Shown here: piece by piece, positions 36,701-46,288 of the stretch
How positions within the stretch are numbered: position 1 is the stretch's first letter
Layout: each line of letters starts with the position of its first letter
NCBI GenBank assembly: GCA_030148165.1
Contig: JASBTZ010000007.1
Coordinates: forward strand, 248,001 to 312,000
DNA: 64,000 bases
Reading direction: 5' to 3'
Source of the DNA: Bacteroidota bacterium
Lineage (GTDB): Bacteria; Bacteroidota; Bacteroidia; Flavobacteriales_D; Crocinitomicaceae
Position numbers and translations under genes: made by a program
Notes under the pieces: generated by a model
What the model was told of the DNA's origin: nothing
What the model saw: only the letters and a program-made list of their open reading frames with translations
The model's database searches: none

Positions 36701-39700
36701 ATGCTGAAAACGTGGATCCAAATTCAGCGCACTCGGGTGGAGACCTTTACTTTAACCTCGGGAACATTTCAGAAGACATACTTCCGGATTCGAGGAAGAG
36801 TTTTGAAAACGGATTACCTCCGACAGGTGTTCCTGTTGACGACAATTTGGACACAACAGCCTGGGCGAGAGTTTCAACGAATCAAGTTGTGGTTGCTGCA
36901 TTCGATACAGATCCAAACTCCAGAGTCAATCAGGATGTTGGTCTTGATGGTTGGAATGACAATGCGGAGAAAGTTCACTTCTCGAATTTTGTTAATTGGG
37001 TAACGAATGAACCGACGTTGGATGCAGCGGCGAAAGCAGCACTTCTTGCTGACCCTTCGTCAGACAACTTTACCTATTATCGTGATGACAACTACGACCT
37101 GCAGCAGTTAAATATCCTTGAGCGCTATAAAAAATTCAATGGTACAGAAGGGAATTCATATACCACCGAAATGTCAGATACAGCGAATGGTGATGGGTAT
37201 CCTACACAAGCAACGAATGTACCTGACATCGAAGATATCAATCAGGACAACAACCTTTCTGAATCCGAGAGCTACTTCCAGTATAAGATTAGCCTGAGGC
37301 CATCAGATATGGTAGTCGGACAGAACTATATTACAAATGTTCAGACTTATCAAAACGGAGAGAAGACTGAAAAATGGTATCAGTTTAAAGTACCGGTAAG
37401 AGAATTTGAGAAGAAAGTAAATGGTATTACAGATTTCCGCTCTATTCGTTTCATGAGAATGTTTGTGAAGGATTTCAATGAAGAGGTTGTTCTTCGTTTT
37501 GCAAGATTGGAATTCATCCGAGGTGAATGGAGAAGATATTTTGAAGACCTCACTGAACCGGGAGAAGGTGTGACTGTAGATCCGAACTTAACAACATTTA
37601 ATATCGGAGCTGTTAACGTGCAGGAAAATGATCAGCGCTCACCAATTAAATATGAGATTCCACCTGGTATTATTCGCGAGGTTGATCCATCTCAGACGTA
37701 TCAGCGCCAGCTTAACGAACAATCGTTAACACTCGAAGTATGTAACCTGGCTGATGGAGATGCTAGGGCTGCCTACCGAAATGTACAATTTGATGTACGT
37801 ACGTATAAGAAATTAAAGATGTTCATTCATGCCGAAGAGGTAACTAAGACAATGCCGCTTTATGATGAAGATGCCACTGTTTTTGTGCGCTTGGGAACAG
37901 ACTTTACGGATAACTATTACGAATACGAATTACCATTGAAGGTCACACCATGGGGCTCAACTTCAGACATTGAAATTTGGCCGGAGGAAAATAACGTGGA
38001 GATTATTTTTGAGAACCTACTCAATTTGAAGAAGAAACGTAATGAATTGATAGGTGACCCTAATTCAGGAATTTCCTATATCATAGAATATGAAGAAGTT
38101 GACCCGGATAATCCGGATCGATTAATCAAGGTGAAAGGTAGTCCTAACTTACAGGGATTAAAAACCATCATGGTAGGTGTCCGAAATCCACATAAGAATT
38201 CACACGTGAATGAAGATTGGAGAGAGGATGGATTAGCCAAGTGTCTGATTGTTTGGATTAACGAACTTAGATTAACTGACTTTGTTAGTGAAGGGGGATC
38301 TGCTGCCGTTGCCCAAATGCAACTTCAATTAGCAGATTTTGCTAATGTGAACATGTCCGGTAACTACTCCGGAATAAATTGGGGATCAGTAGAGAGTAGA
38401 GTACAGGAACGTCAGCGTCATCAAAAGATTGGCTTTGATATGAATGCTAATGTTCAGCTGGGACAGTTCTTTGGAAAGAAAGCAAAAGTTAGTCTTCCTT
38501 TCTTCTATGGATATTCATTGGGAATAGTTAATCCTGAGTACGATCCTTTCAACCCTGACATCAAACTTTCGAGCTATGATGATGCGGCTATTAGAAAGGA
38601 ACATGCCCGATTAGGTCAGGATTATAATGAACGACGTTCGATTAATTTCACAGGTGTTAGAAAGGAAGCGAAAGCAGGATCTACGCCAGCATTCTGGCGA
38701 GTTTCAAACTGGACAGCAAATTATTCTTTTTCGGAAAATTACCTGAGAGACTTTAACACGAATTACGACAAAACAAAAACCTGGAACGGTGGTTTGGCCT
38801 ATAATTATTCGTTTAATTCTAAACCGATCATGCCTTTCAATAAGGTGAAGCTATTTAAGAAGTCCAAATGGTTCGGTTTGATTCGCGATATTAATTTCTA
38901 CCTGAAGCCTAAAACAATCTCGTTCACGAATGATTGGATGCGATCTTATAATGAAAGACAGATTAGAAACAACCTTGTTCCCGAATATGAATTCGAACCG
39001 GTTTATGTAAAACGCTTTAACTGGAACCGATCTTATAAGCTCGGATATGATATCACAAAGAAGCTGAAGTTTAATTTCAACGCGACCAATCAGTCAATCT
39101 TTGAAGAGAATAATGAACGAGTTGATCGCAAGTTAGATCCGGAAGGATATCGAGACTTCAAGGATTCGATCGCTTCTCAGTTATCCACTTTTGGTCGAGC
39201 GATGGATTATACGCACGACTACTCCCTGAATTATACGCTGCCACTGGATAAGTTTCCACTAACGGATTTCATGAGTGCGAATGTGAAATATACCGGAACT
39301 TATAATTGGCAAAGAGGACCTTTATCGCAAAGTGAGTTTGGAAATACGATCCAGAATAGCCGAAACATCAACATGACTGGTCAGGCTAACTTCACGATGC
39401 TTTATAACAAAGTACCATTCTTTAAGAAAGTTAATACCAATGGTCGCTCAAGCAGGGCTAATGCACGAGGAGCAATTGATCCACGCAAGACATCTTCAGG
39501 AGGGCCGAAAACGCCGGACGAACCTGAGGCGGAGGAAGAAGAAACCCTCGAGCCAGATAAGCCATTGGAAGAGATGACTGCTAAAGAGCGTCGTAAGTTT
39601 GAGAGAAAGAAACGCAGATTTGAAAGAAAGAAAGCTCGCAAAAAGAGACAGAAGGCGCGTGACAAGAAGAACGGTGGCAAGGCGAACCCGGTAAGTGCAT

Positions 39701-41085
39701 TCCTGGCCAGGCTGGTGATGTCGGTTCGAAACGTTTCCGGAAACTATGCCATGACGGATGGAACATTGCTCCCTGGCTATAATCAGGAAGTGTCTGTTCT
39801 TGGTTATAACCCATCGTTGAATGGAGATCTCACTGGCTTTATTTTCGGAAAACAGAGCTATGACCTATTAGGAAGAGAAAATGGATACAACGTAGCTACG
39901 GTTGCACGCGACGGCGGTTGGCTGGTTCAGAATGAAAACCTGAATAAACAATACACCCATACGCACAATGATAATTTGAATTTGAGAGCAACGCTCGAAC
40001 CAATGCGCGACCTTTCAATTGAGTTGACGGTTACCAGATCATATTCGAATAATTCGAGTGAGTTCTTCAGATGGAATGATTCAACAGACGTATTTGAAAG
40101 CCAATCGCGAGTTGAGGTTGCCACATTAACATATACGAATGTTTCGATCGGTTCTGCCTTTGCGTTGATGGGTGATCAATTTGAATCATCGGTATTTGAT
40201 GAATTAAGATCGAACAGAGTTTTGGTTTCTCAGCTATTAGGTCAGGCGAATTCAAATTCAACAGCACAAACTTCAGGTTATTATAACGGTTATAACGGGA
40301 CACAGCAAGAAGTAGTAATCGGGTCATTCTTAACAGCCTACGGTAAAAAACCAGTCAATGAGGATAATATTAACCCGGTTAAGAACATTCCTTTGCCGAA
40401 CTGGTCTGTTAACTATAATGGATTGAAGAACTTCGAATTCATGAAGAAGCATTTGAAAAACTTTGTGCTTAGACATTCTTACAGCTCTACCGTGAGTGTT
40501 TCGGGAATGCAAACCAACCTGAATGCATCATTTGATGTCAATGGCGATGCAACGGCAAGAGACCTTGAAAACAACTTCATAGCTGAGTATCAGGTACAAA
40601 ATGTAGTTATCAGTGAAAGATTCTCTCCACTTATCGGAATGGATGCTACCTGGGTTATTAATGGTCAGGGTCTGATAACGAAGTTCGAATACAAGAAAGA
40701 TCGCAACGCGACACTTTCACTTAACAACAATCAGGTAACTGAGGTCCTTGGTAATGAGTGGGTGATCGGTACAGGTTACAAATTCAAAAAGGTGAAATTA
40801 CCTTTCGATAAGATCAAACCGAATGACTTAAACGTACGATTCGATTTTTCATTTAGAGATAACTTAACGGTGATCAGAAAGATCGAGGAAGCGACAAATC
40901 AGGCTACAGCAGGACAACGTGTTGTGTCTATCAAAGCCACCGCCGATTATAACCTGACGAACAACCTGACAGTTCAATTATACTATAACCAAACGCTTAA
41001 TACACCGAAGATTGCAACATCTTATCCAACTGGAAACCTAAGTACTGGTATTCGTCTTCGATTTAACTTAGCAGGAGTACAATAA
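33736..41085 (+). CDS. sprA: SprA, T9SS outer-membrane translocon / gliding protein
   Basis: Giant outer-membrane barrel that forms the protein-conducting pore of the type IX secretion system and is needed for gliding. The 2449-residue length is typical. A signal peptide (KSLLLTALLAPVGSFAQ) is followed by FPISVGSKVFENFFGSDQI and IRPQGNVELSFGVNSSR, then many barrel strands, repeated conserved blocks such as INKEGTSYIDDFEGAQ and WGGIMRSLTTTNFE, and a C-terminal strand STGIRLRFNLAG. Between about residues 1915 and 1990 lies an E-rich then K/R-rich segment (EEEETLEPDKP, then KERRKFERKKRRFERKKARK), probably a loop. The start is TTG, because no ATG occurs before the signal peptide. It should export the adhesin, vWA and Omp28 proteins of this window. 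Confidence 0.96.
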   Translation: MKRLKLLHIKSLLLTALLAPVGSFAQEEDTTLIFPINPVYDPTQSQPQSFDLGDPSSVEQTIMYDPATGTYVFTETIGPNGMNYRNPSMMTLEEYLEYERQQTMRENWTESIDEQTAESQPFEFPISVGSKVFENFFGSDQIIIRPQGNVELSFGVNSSRYDNPILPVKQRRITRFDFQQQIQLNLVGQIGTKLKIGTSYNTQAAFDFDNISKLEYTGSEDQIFQKIELGNVALDLPTSLIQGSQTLFGAKTQMKFGNTTVDLIAASSKGRRQEINITGKAQVQEFELGADDYEANRHYFLNMYHHENYDDAMSTVPIPNTTLNITRIEVWLTNRTNNTENTRNIIAFSDLGEAKQDDCEGDPGGYNGDLPDNDANDLYDWAANQPLVRSFSNAVSALSSQVTVPGPFQQAIHYEKVENARKLTEQEFSYNAQMGFISLNLPLNNDEVLAVAYEYTYRGDTYQVGEFSTDGISGQDALMLKLLKPTIINPNNKVWDLMMKNVYSLGAYQVDQEGFRLDIYYNNPETSVLVPYFPMNGLDDKQIVTLLEMDRINQNNQPFSDGVFDFVPIQFEGSRASNAGTINTRNGRVYFSTVEPFGGTLEKKLQDAGYANLITDQIAYTELYDSTKTAAQQIPSKNRFTFKGQYQSSISSDIPLNALNVPEGAVTVTAGGIKLTEGVDYTVDYNLGRVKILNNGILESNTPIKISIESNSVFGFQAKSMFGTHINKRFSDKLNVGATWVRMMERPVTQKVDIGSEPFKNNVLGLDLAYRTDVPFLTKLVDLLPVISTKAKSTLSFTGEFAHLIPGQPRAINKEGTSYIDDFEGAQSSIDLRSITAWKLASVPKHQTDLFPEASNQDLSAGFKRAKTSWYVIDPLFYQSNNTTPQHIIDNPQMLSDSRMRLVNQTDIFPNLQQQYGSIPNIPILEFAYYPLERGMYNYDTTATFNPDGTFTDPENRWGGIMRSLTTTNFEQTNIEYIQFWLLDPFNEDAENVDPNSAHSGGDLYFNLGNISEDILPDSRKSFENGLPPTGVPVDDNLDTTAWARVSTNQVVVAAFDTDPNSRVNQDVGLDGWNDNAEKVHFSNFVNWVTNEPTLDAAAKAALLADPSSDNFTYYRDDNYDLQQLNILERYKKFNGTEGNSYTTEMSDTANGDGYPTQATNVPDIEDINQDNNLSESESYFQYKISLRPSDMVVGQNYITNVQTYQNGEKTEKWYQFKVPVREFEKKVNGITDFRSIRFMRMFVKDFNEEVVLRFARLEFIRGEWRRYFEDLTEPGEGVTVDPNLTTFNIGAVNVQENDQRSPIKYEIPPGIIREVDPSQTYQRQLNEQSLTLEVCNLADGDARAAYRNVQFDVRTYKKLKMFIHAEEVTKTMPLYDEDATVFVRLGTDFTDNYYEYELPLKVTPWGSTSDIEIWPEENNVEIIFENLLNLKKKRNELIGDPNSGISYIIEYEEVDPDNPDRLIKVKGSPNLQGLKTIMVGVRNPHKNSHVNEDWREDGLAKCLIVWINELRLTDFVSEGGSAAVAQMQLQLADFANVNMSGNYSGINWGSVESRVQERQRHQKIGFDMNANVQLGQFFGKKAKVSLPFFYGYSLGIVNPEYDPFNPDIKLSSYDDAAIRKEHARLGQDYNERRSINFTGVRKEAKAGSTPAFWRVSNWTANYSFSENYLRDFNTNYDKTKTWNGGLAYNYSFNSKPIMPFNKVKLFKKSKWFGLIRDINFYLKPKTISFTNDWMRSYNERQIRNNLVPEYEFEPVYVKRFNWNRSYKLGYDITKKLKFNFNATNQSIFEENNERVDRKLDPEGYRDFKDSIASQLSTFGRAMDYTHDYSLNYTLPLDKFPLTDFMSANVKYTGTYNWQRGPLSQSEFGNTIQNSRNINMTGQANFTMLYNKVPFFKKVNTNGRSSRANARGAIDPRKTSSGGPKTPDEPEAEEEETLEPDKPLEEMTAKERRKFERKKRRFERKKARKKRQKARDKKNGGKANPVSAFLARLVMSVRNVSGNYAMTDGTLLPGYNQEVSVLGYNPSLNGDLTGFIFGKQSYDLLGRENGYNVATVARDGGWLVQNENLNKQYTHTHNDNLNLRATLEPMRDLSIELTVTRSYSNNSSEFFRWNDSTDVFESQSRVEVATLTYTNVSIGSAFALMGDQFESSVFDELRSNRVLVSQLLGQANSNSTAQTSGYYNGYNGTQQEVVIGSFLTAYGKKPVNEDNINPVKNIPLPNWSVNYNGLKNFEFMKKHLKNFVLRHSYSSTVSVSGMQTNLNASFDVNGDATARDLENNFIAEYQVQNVVISERFSPLIGMDATWVINGQGLITKFEYKKDRNATLSLNNNQVTEVLGNEWVIGTGYKFKKVKLPFDKIKPNDLNVRFDFSFRDNLTVIRKIEEATNQATAGQRVVSIKATADYNLTNNLTVQLYYNQTLNTPKIATSYPTGNLSTGIRLRFNLAGVQ

Positions 41086-41534
41086 TGGAGATCAGAGAAG
41101 CTAAACCCGGCGATGAAGAACAGATACTGGAACTGATTACGGAGTTGGCAATCTATGAGAAGGAACCGGATGCGGTTATCAATACAGCCAAAGCTCTGCA
41201 TGATGATCTTTTTGTTTCGAATTTATGTGATGCATTTGTAGCTATGGAAGGTGACGAAATGCTTGGTTTCGCACTTTACTACACGTCGTATTCAACCTGG
41301 AAAGGACCTTGCATATATCTGGAGGATCTTTATGTGCAGGAAGCTCACCGTACAGAAGGCATTGGGTCTAAACTTTTCGACCGTGTGGTTGAAGAGGCTA
41401 AAAACAGAAAGGTACACCGCATGGACTGGCAGGTGCTTGACTGGAATACACCAGCTATCGATTTCTATAAAAGAAAGAATGCCTTGTTAGATGGTGAGTG
41501 GCTCAATGGTCGCCTGTTCTTCGAATACGATTGA
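41085..41534 (+). CDS. GNAT-family N-acetyltransferase (diamine/thialysine-type)
   Basis: Cytoplasmic acetyl-CoA-dependent N-acetyltransferase of 149 residues. The start codon overlaps the sprA stop (TAATG), so translation is coupled. IREAKPGDEEQILELITELA is the GNAT N-terminal helix region, IYLEDLYVQEAHRTEGIGSKLF the acetyl-CoA-binding loop and helix (Q/RxxGxG/A form), and WQVLDWNTPAIDFYKRKNA the C-terminal motif. The YSTWKGPCIYLEDLYV pattern resembles spermidine/spermine or thialysine acetyltransferases, but the substrate is not determined by sequence. The stop lies one base from the convergent PhoH stop. Confidence 0.88.
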   Translation: MEIREAKPGDEEQILELITELAIYEKEPDAVINTAKALHDDLFVSNLCDAFVAMEGDEMLGFALYYTSYSTWKGPCIYLEDLYVQEAHRTEGIGSKLFDRVVEEAKNRKVHRMDWQVLDWNTPAIDFYKRKNALLDGEWLNGRLFFEYD

Positions 41535-41535
41535 T

Positions 41536-42861
41536 CTACAACAGCTCATTCGCCAGATTAGCGAGTTCTGAGCGTTCCCCTTTCTCCAAAACCACATGAG
41601 CAAATAATGGCTGCCCTTTTAACTTATCCACGAGATAAGCTAATCCGTTACTGTTCTCATCAAGATAAGGCGTGTCTATTTGATGCACATCACCTGTGAA
41701 AACAATCTTAGTATTGTCACCAGCCCGAGTAATAATTGTTTTGACCTCATGCGGCGTTAGGTTCTGTGCTTCATCAATAATGAACATGATGTTCGAAAGA
41801 CTTCTACCGCGTATAAATGCCAGCGGTGTAATGATGAACTTACCGCTTTCTTCAAGCTCTACGATGGCTTTCCTCTTTTTTTCATTTTCCCCGAACTGAG
41901 ATTTTATAAATTTCAAGTTATCCCAGAGAGGTTCCATATACGGTCCGATTTTATCATTCGCATCACCCGGTAAAAACCCGATCTCTTTATTTGAAAGTGG
42001 AACGATCGGACGAGCAAGTATGATCTGATGAAACTGCTTATGCTGCTCAAGTGCAGAAGCCAGGGCAAGAAGTGTTTTACCCGTACCTGCAACTCCTTGT
42101 AAGGCAACTAACCGAACATTTTTATTGAGTAAGGCATTGAATGCAAATGCCTGTTCAGCATTTTTCGGTTTGATGCCATAGACAAATTCTTTTTCAATAC
42201 GTTCTATTTTATCTTCGAATTGATTGTAGACTGCCAGCGAAGACGAAGTGCCATTCTTTAGGATGTAATATCCATTGGCAACCTTGTTATTTCCCAAGAT
42301 TCCGTTTTCCTCGATGAATCCCTTCGTAAATATTTGTCGTATTTCTTCTGACTCGACATTTTCGATAGTACAAACACTGCTTCTGTTCAATTCGTCATTA
42401 TCAACCTTTCCGGTCTCATAATCCTCCGCATGAATACCAAGTGCCTTTGCTTTAATCCGTAGATTGATATCTTTCGTTATCAGGATCACATCGTAACTTG
42501 GATTTTGTTCTTTTAAAAACAGTGCCGAATTAATGATTTTATGATCATTTTTCCCCTTGGCATAAATATCTTCGGCGTTAATTCCTTCCGGCGAAGACAT
42601 AAGTACAACTTTAAAATTGCCGAGACCTTTACCTAACGGGATCCATTCCTGTAAGCTATGACTACCTGAAAGCTTATCGATAAATCGTATTACTTCGCGA
42701 GCAGAGAAATTTTTGGTGTCATTTCCGATTTTGAACTTATCAAGCTCCTCCAATACGGTAATAGGAATAGCTACGTCATTTTTCGAAAAGCTTGTAATTG
42801 ATTGGTGATCATGAAGTAGTACTGAAGTATCCAGAACGAATACCTTTTTTTTCCTGGCCAT
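41536..42861 (-). CDS. PhoH-family ATPase with N-terminal PIN domain
   Basis: A 441-residue cytoplasmic protein of the PIN-PhoH (YlaK/PhoH2) type. Residues 6-150 form a PIN RNase domain (FVLDTSVLLHD, ITVLEELDKFK, ILITKDINLRIKAKALG with the conserved acidic residues). From about 235 comes the PhoH ATPase: ALQGVAGTGKTLLALASAL (Walker A), IMFIIDEAQNLTPHEVKTI (Walker B) and KIVFTGDVHQIDTPYLD. Members of this class unwind and cleave RNA. The gene is convergent with the sprA/GNAT set with no room for a terminator between the stops. Confidence 0.94.
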   Translation of the reverse strand: MARKKKVFVLDTSVLLHDHQSITSFSKNDVAIPITVLEELDKFKIGNDTKNFSAREVIRFIDKLSGSHSLQEWIPLGKGLGNFKVVLMSSPEGINAEDIYAKGKNDHKIINSALFLKEQNPSYDVILITKDINLRIKAKALGIHAEDYETGKVDNDELNRSSVCTIENVESEEIRQIFTKGFIEENGILGNNKVANGYYILKNGTSSSLAVYNQFEDKIERIEKEFVYGIKPKNAEQAFAFNALLNKNVRLVALQGVAGTGKTLLALASALEQHKQFHQIILARPIVPLSNKEIGFLPGDANDKIGPYMEPLWDNLKFIKSQFGENEKKRKAIVELEESGKFIITPLAFIRGRSLSNIMFIIDEAQNLTPHEVKTIITRAGDNTKIVFTGDVHQIDTPYLDENSNGLAYLVDKLKGQPLFAHVVLEKGERSELANLANELL

Positions 42862-42996
42862 AGACTAATTTTCTATTAAGGTAATTTTATCTTATTGCTG
42901 AACTAAATTTTTAGTGCTTTAGTTATCTACAGATTATTGTTAAAACAATCGATTTTTAGATTTAATGGTTGTAAAAACAAGCTGAAACAGACATAA

Positions 42997-44334
42997 TTAT
43001 TCTGAAATATTGGTCTTCACAATGTAATCTAAAGGAATGCGAATTCTGCCATATGCTGTGTGCGAATCAGTGGAGTCCAAATAAAATTCATATGCCGTTC
43101 TTTTATAAGTATAAACGATGGAGCTGATAGTGTCAGTTTTCATACCTGGTGTGTAATTACTGGTGTGTAATGCTAACGAGCTGTCCGTAAAGTTCATTTT
43201 TAGCGGCGGTGAATAAAGGAGGCGATATCTTTTGTCGTCTCTGGTTATTATGCCCTTGGCTATTAGTCGATTCAACAAATAAGATCCTTTTTTATTTAAG
43301 GATAAATAGACACTGAAACCTTGTATTTTAACACGCTTCGTCTTTTCAACTTCGGTCACATTGAAGTCTTCATCCAGTTCGGATTCAATATAGGTTTCTG
43401 TGATTGTTTCAATACCACCCTGTCTAAATGCCAGGTCTCCCTCCCAGGCATCCAGTAAATCTTTAGTAGGAAAACTTATACGTTTACCGATATCCGAGAG
43501 CAAGCTGTATAACGGATCTTTCGGGTTCTTCCGTAAATTGTCAATATTCAGGTGAATAGATACGCTGTTCTTTGTGAACATTTGATCCGGGTAACTTGGA
43601 CCTGAATCCTTCATTGTGAATGACAAGGAATCAAATTGCTTGATATCTGTGTGGATTGTCAACCCGGTAGTATCTGTAGAAAGATGTAGTTTAACTTGAG
43701 AAATACCTCTGTCGGCGAGTTTGTCAAAAGCAAGCAAAGCTTCCATATGATGTTCACCTGACTGATTCAGAAAGGATCTCCATTTAGGATCGATCTCATT
43801 CAATTTAGCATTTACAACGGAGTAAAAAGTTCGAATGAAATGATCTCCCTTATAGACCAGCATCCAGTCATAACCATAGGTCATATAGGTCTTTTCTTCC
43901 GGATGCATATAAATCTTGTAGTTGCCAATGGTTGTATCGCGAATGGAGGGTTGTAATTTTCGAACCTTCTCTACTCCAATAGTGATCTTGCTGCTGTCAT
44001 TTACCATGACCAGTGCACCAAAATCTTCAAGCACCCAGTCATTTTCATTTCCGAAAAAATAGACCGGGTTTTGCAAGTCGAGACCGAATGATTTTCCTTG
44101 TCCCAGAATGAATTCCTGTGAGAAAAACTCCCGAAGCGGAACTTTGTAATGATAAAGCGTAGCGGAGAAAGACCGTGATAATTCAAGGATATTTGATCGC
44201 CCCACCAGATCAGCCTGTGGCAGTCGGTCCAGAAATCTAGGGGGTTCTTGCTTGAATGAATCCCAGGGTTTCATAATGAGCAGTACGACCAATGCCGCTG
44301 CTAATATAAAGATGAGGCCGAGCTTGCGAAACAT
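42997..44334 (-). CDS. Membrane-anchored protein of unknown function
   Basis: A 445-residue protein with one N-terminal membrane helix (LGLIFILAAALVVLLIM) and no cleavage site, so it is probably anchored with the rest in the periplasm. The large domain has alternating beta strands and short helices with few cysteines and no recognised catalytic motif. It ends the three-gene cluster with the DUF4836-like protein (nine bases upstream) and a lipoprotein, and all three are envelope proteins on one transcript. The fold may be related to its neighbour, since both alternate segments such as LLAFDKLADRG with beta strands; this is inference. Confidence 0.75.
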   Translation of the reverse strand: MFRKLGLIFILAAALVVLLIMKPWDSFKQEPPRFLDRLPQADLVGRSNILELSRSFSATLYHYKVPLREFFSQEFILGQGKSFGLDLQNPVYFFGNENDWVLEDFGALVMVNDSSKITIGVEKVRKLQPSIRDTTIGNYKIYMHPEEKTYMTYGYDWMLVYKGDHFIRTFYSVVNAKLNEIDPKWRSFLNQSGEHHMEALLAFDKLADRGISQVKLHLSTDTTGLTIHTDIKQFDSLSFTMKDSGPSYPDQMFTKNSVSIHLNIDNLRKNPKDPLYSLLSDIGKRISFPTKDLLDAWEGDLAFRQGGIETITETYIESELDEDFNVTEVEKTKRVKIQGFSVYLSLNKKGSYLLNRLIAKGIITRDDKRYRLLYSPPLKMNFTDSSLALHTSNYTPGMKTDTISSIVYTYKRTAYEFYLDSTDSHTAYGRIRIPLDYIVKTNISE

Positions 44335-44343
44335 GACTGCCTA

Positions 44344-46224
44344 CTACTTAGAGATTACATACAGGCTATTGATAAGATCGAGGATGTAGGTCCCTGAATT
44401 TTCATAATCACCCTCGAAGTTGTATCTCAAATTAAAGGTGGTTTCAGTGGTGCTCGTTTCCGATGAAGTTAATTCAATGGTTCCACTCTTACCCCTAATG
44501 ACATCAATGATTTCATTCTCTTCATCGTTGAATAGACCACGTGGGATACTTTCAATTGCTTTTCCTAGGTCAGCGTATGCGTAAAGTGCACCACTCTTTT
44601 TGGCTTTCTTAGCTATCTTTTTTGAAAGAGCCTTATCACCGTAACCATTCGGGTGATCCTTTGCAAGCGACTCATCGTTAGTCATAATGAAAAGATCATT
44701 TTGAGTGAGAATATACAAAGGTGCAGCGTTTAGAACAACATTGTCGAATTGCCAGTATTTACCCATATTATGACAGTCCGGGTTTATTTTTTCGAGGTGT
44801 TTTAGAACCCGCTCAGCAATATCGTTTCTATCCGTTGAAATCCCGAAGGCGAATATGGGCATATCTTCTTCTGCCTCAACCTCTCGTTCTATATATTCGA
44901 AATTTTCTTCGTCATAGTCAAATTCGATCTTCCTGGTTTTGATCTTTTTAATCCCGCTATAAGTGCCGAACAGGCTTCCCTTGTATGTTCCGAAGAGGGC
45001 ATCTTTGTTAATATATTCGTCCATGAGTTCCAACATCAGAAGATAGGAGGAGATCAAGGCGTCATCCGATGATTCGAGTATAGGAGTTACGACATCGTAC
45101 CATTGTTCATAAGCAGCACGTGTGCTCACATTATAGGTAAAGAATGAATTGTTGTCCTGATGAATGTATTTGAGGACATTCTTGTCGAACTTAGTGTCCG
45201 TGAGACTTTGATAGATCGACCCCAATTTATCGTTGTATTTGGCCCTTAGTGTTAATTCGATGTTATTGTCAAGGATCATCATGTCTCCTAATAGTCGGTT
45301 TCCGGCATAGAGGTCCATTATTTCTTCATAGAATCCCGGGTACAACATTCTCATTGTCGTGAGATCCTGATTGTACCAGGAACCGCTGGAGTTGTTTGAG
45401 TAATAGATTCCTTCAGAGTCGTGACTTAACTGTTCTTTAAAATCCGGAGCGTTCTTTATAAGGGTGTTTTTCTGAATAAATAATTCATCACAAAACTCTT
45501 TAAGGTATTGGCCATGAAGGGCAAGTTCAACCGAATCTCTTAATTCATAATATGTTTTCGTGTTAGGATCGTCGTCTGCAACCGGAGGCTCTTCATCTGT
45601 TGGGTTAGAAGTGTTTTCTTCGATTTCCATTTCATTCATGAATTCGATCTCCTCTTCACTACCTTCTTCTTCGAGTATATTATAGAACTCTTCAAAATCA
45701 TCGTTATACCAAGGGTATTCATTCCCTCGGGCATACCAGATTGAATCGGTTATCTCGTTGACGATATCCATGTTGGGGGTGATCCGAAATAGAATACCGC
45801 GATTGGTTTGGATGGCAATTCGATTGAAATAAGATTCGAAGAATTCGATATCTGCATAGGATGATTGAATTGGTGCGTAATCATCAAAAACCTGAAAAAG
45901 TTGTTTTTTATTTTTCACGCCAAAGGTCAATCCGGAAACTTCATAATTTTCTACTTTACCGAAAAAGACATTCAGTTTTTGATCGAAATCAATACCTGAA
46001 TCTTTAAGTGTTTTACCGGAAGTTGAGCCATCGAACAGTTCCTGTTGAACCTCCTCCATAAATTCGTATTGAACGAGTTCATCCAAAGAAATTTTCTGCA
46101 AAAGATTAACATTATTAATGCTCACAACGGCCATTGCCTGATTGGGAACGAGCTCCTCAGAACCTTGTCCGAAAGTTGTTTGAAATCCCGATAAAAGAAG
46201 AGAAAATAATAGTGCTTTTTTCAT
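44344..46224 (-). CDS. Exported DUF4836-like protein
   Basis: A 626-residue protein with signal peptide MKKALLFSLLLSGFQTTFGQ. The opening of the mature part (ELVPNQAMAVVSINNVNLLQKIS) resembles the DUF4836 family of Bacteroidota, in which an N-terminal P-x-x-A-x-x-V-x-x-I pattern is usual. A very acidic linker (EEEGSEEEIEFMNEMEIEE) lies at about residues 185-225. Several later segments alternate hydrophobic strands with charged helices (FGISTDRNDIAERVLKHLEK). Function is unknown. It is the middle gene of the three-gene envelope cluster and has its own -7 box. Confidence 0.75.
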   Translation of the reverse strand: MKKALLFSLLLSGFQTTFGQGSEELVPNQAMAVVSINNVNLLQKISLDELVQYEFMEEVQQELFDGSTSGKTLKDSGIDFDQKLNVFFGKVENYEVSGLTFGVKNKKQLFQVFDDYAPIQSSYADIEFFESYFNRIAIQTNRGILFRITPNMDIVNEITDSIWYARGNEYPWYNDDFEEFYNILEEEGSEEEIEFMNEMEIEENTSNPTDEEPPVADDDPNTKTYYELRDSVELALHGQYLKEFCDELFIQKNTLIKNAPDFKEQLSHDSEGIYYSNNSSGSWYNQDLTTMRMLYPGFYEEIMDLYAGNRLLGDMMILDNNIELTLRAKYNDKLGSIYQSLTDTKFDKNVLKYIHQDNNSFFTYNVSTRAAYEQWYDVVTPILESSDDALISSYLLMLELMDEYINKDALFGTYKGSLFGTYSGIKKIKTRKIEFDYDEENFEYIEREVEAEEDMPIFAFGISTDRNDIAERVLKHLEKINPDCHNMGKYWQFDNVVLNAAPLYILTQNDLFIMTNDESLAKDHPNGYGDKALSKKIAKKAKKSGALYAYADLGKAIESIPRGLFNDEENEIIDVIRGKSGTIELTSSETSTTETTFNLRYNFEGDYENSGTYILDLINSLYVISK

Positions 46225-46263
46225 GGCTAAATGCCTTATTTAGGGTGCGTTTCAATGATGTCG

Positions 46264-46271
46264 CAAAGTTA
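46264..46271 (-). promoter_or_regulatory. Putative -7 box (TAACTTTG)
   Basis: Minus strand TAACTTTG, an exact TAnnTTTG match, 40 bases before the start of the DUF4836-like gene. This allows expression independent of the upstream lipoprotein gene. Confidence 0.4.
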
Positions 46272-46288
46272 CTAAAAAAGCAAGCCTG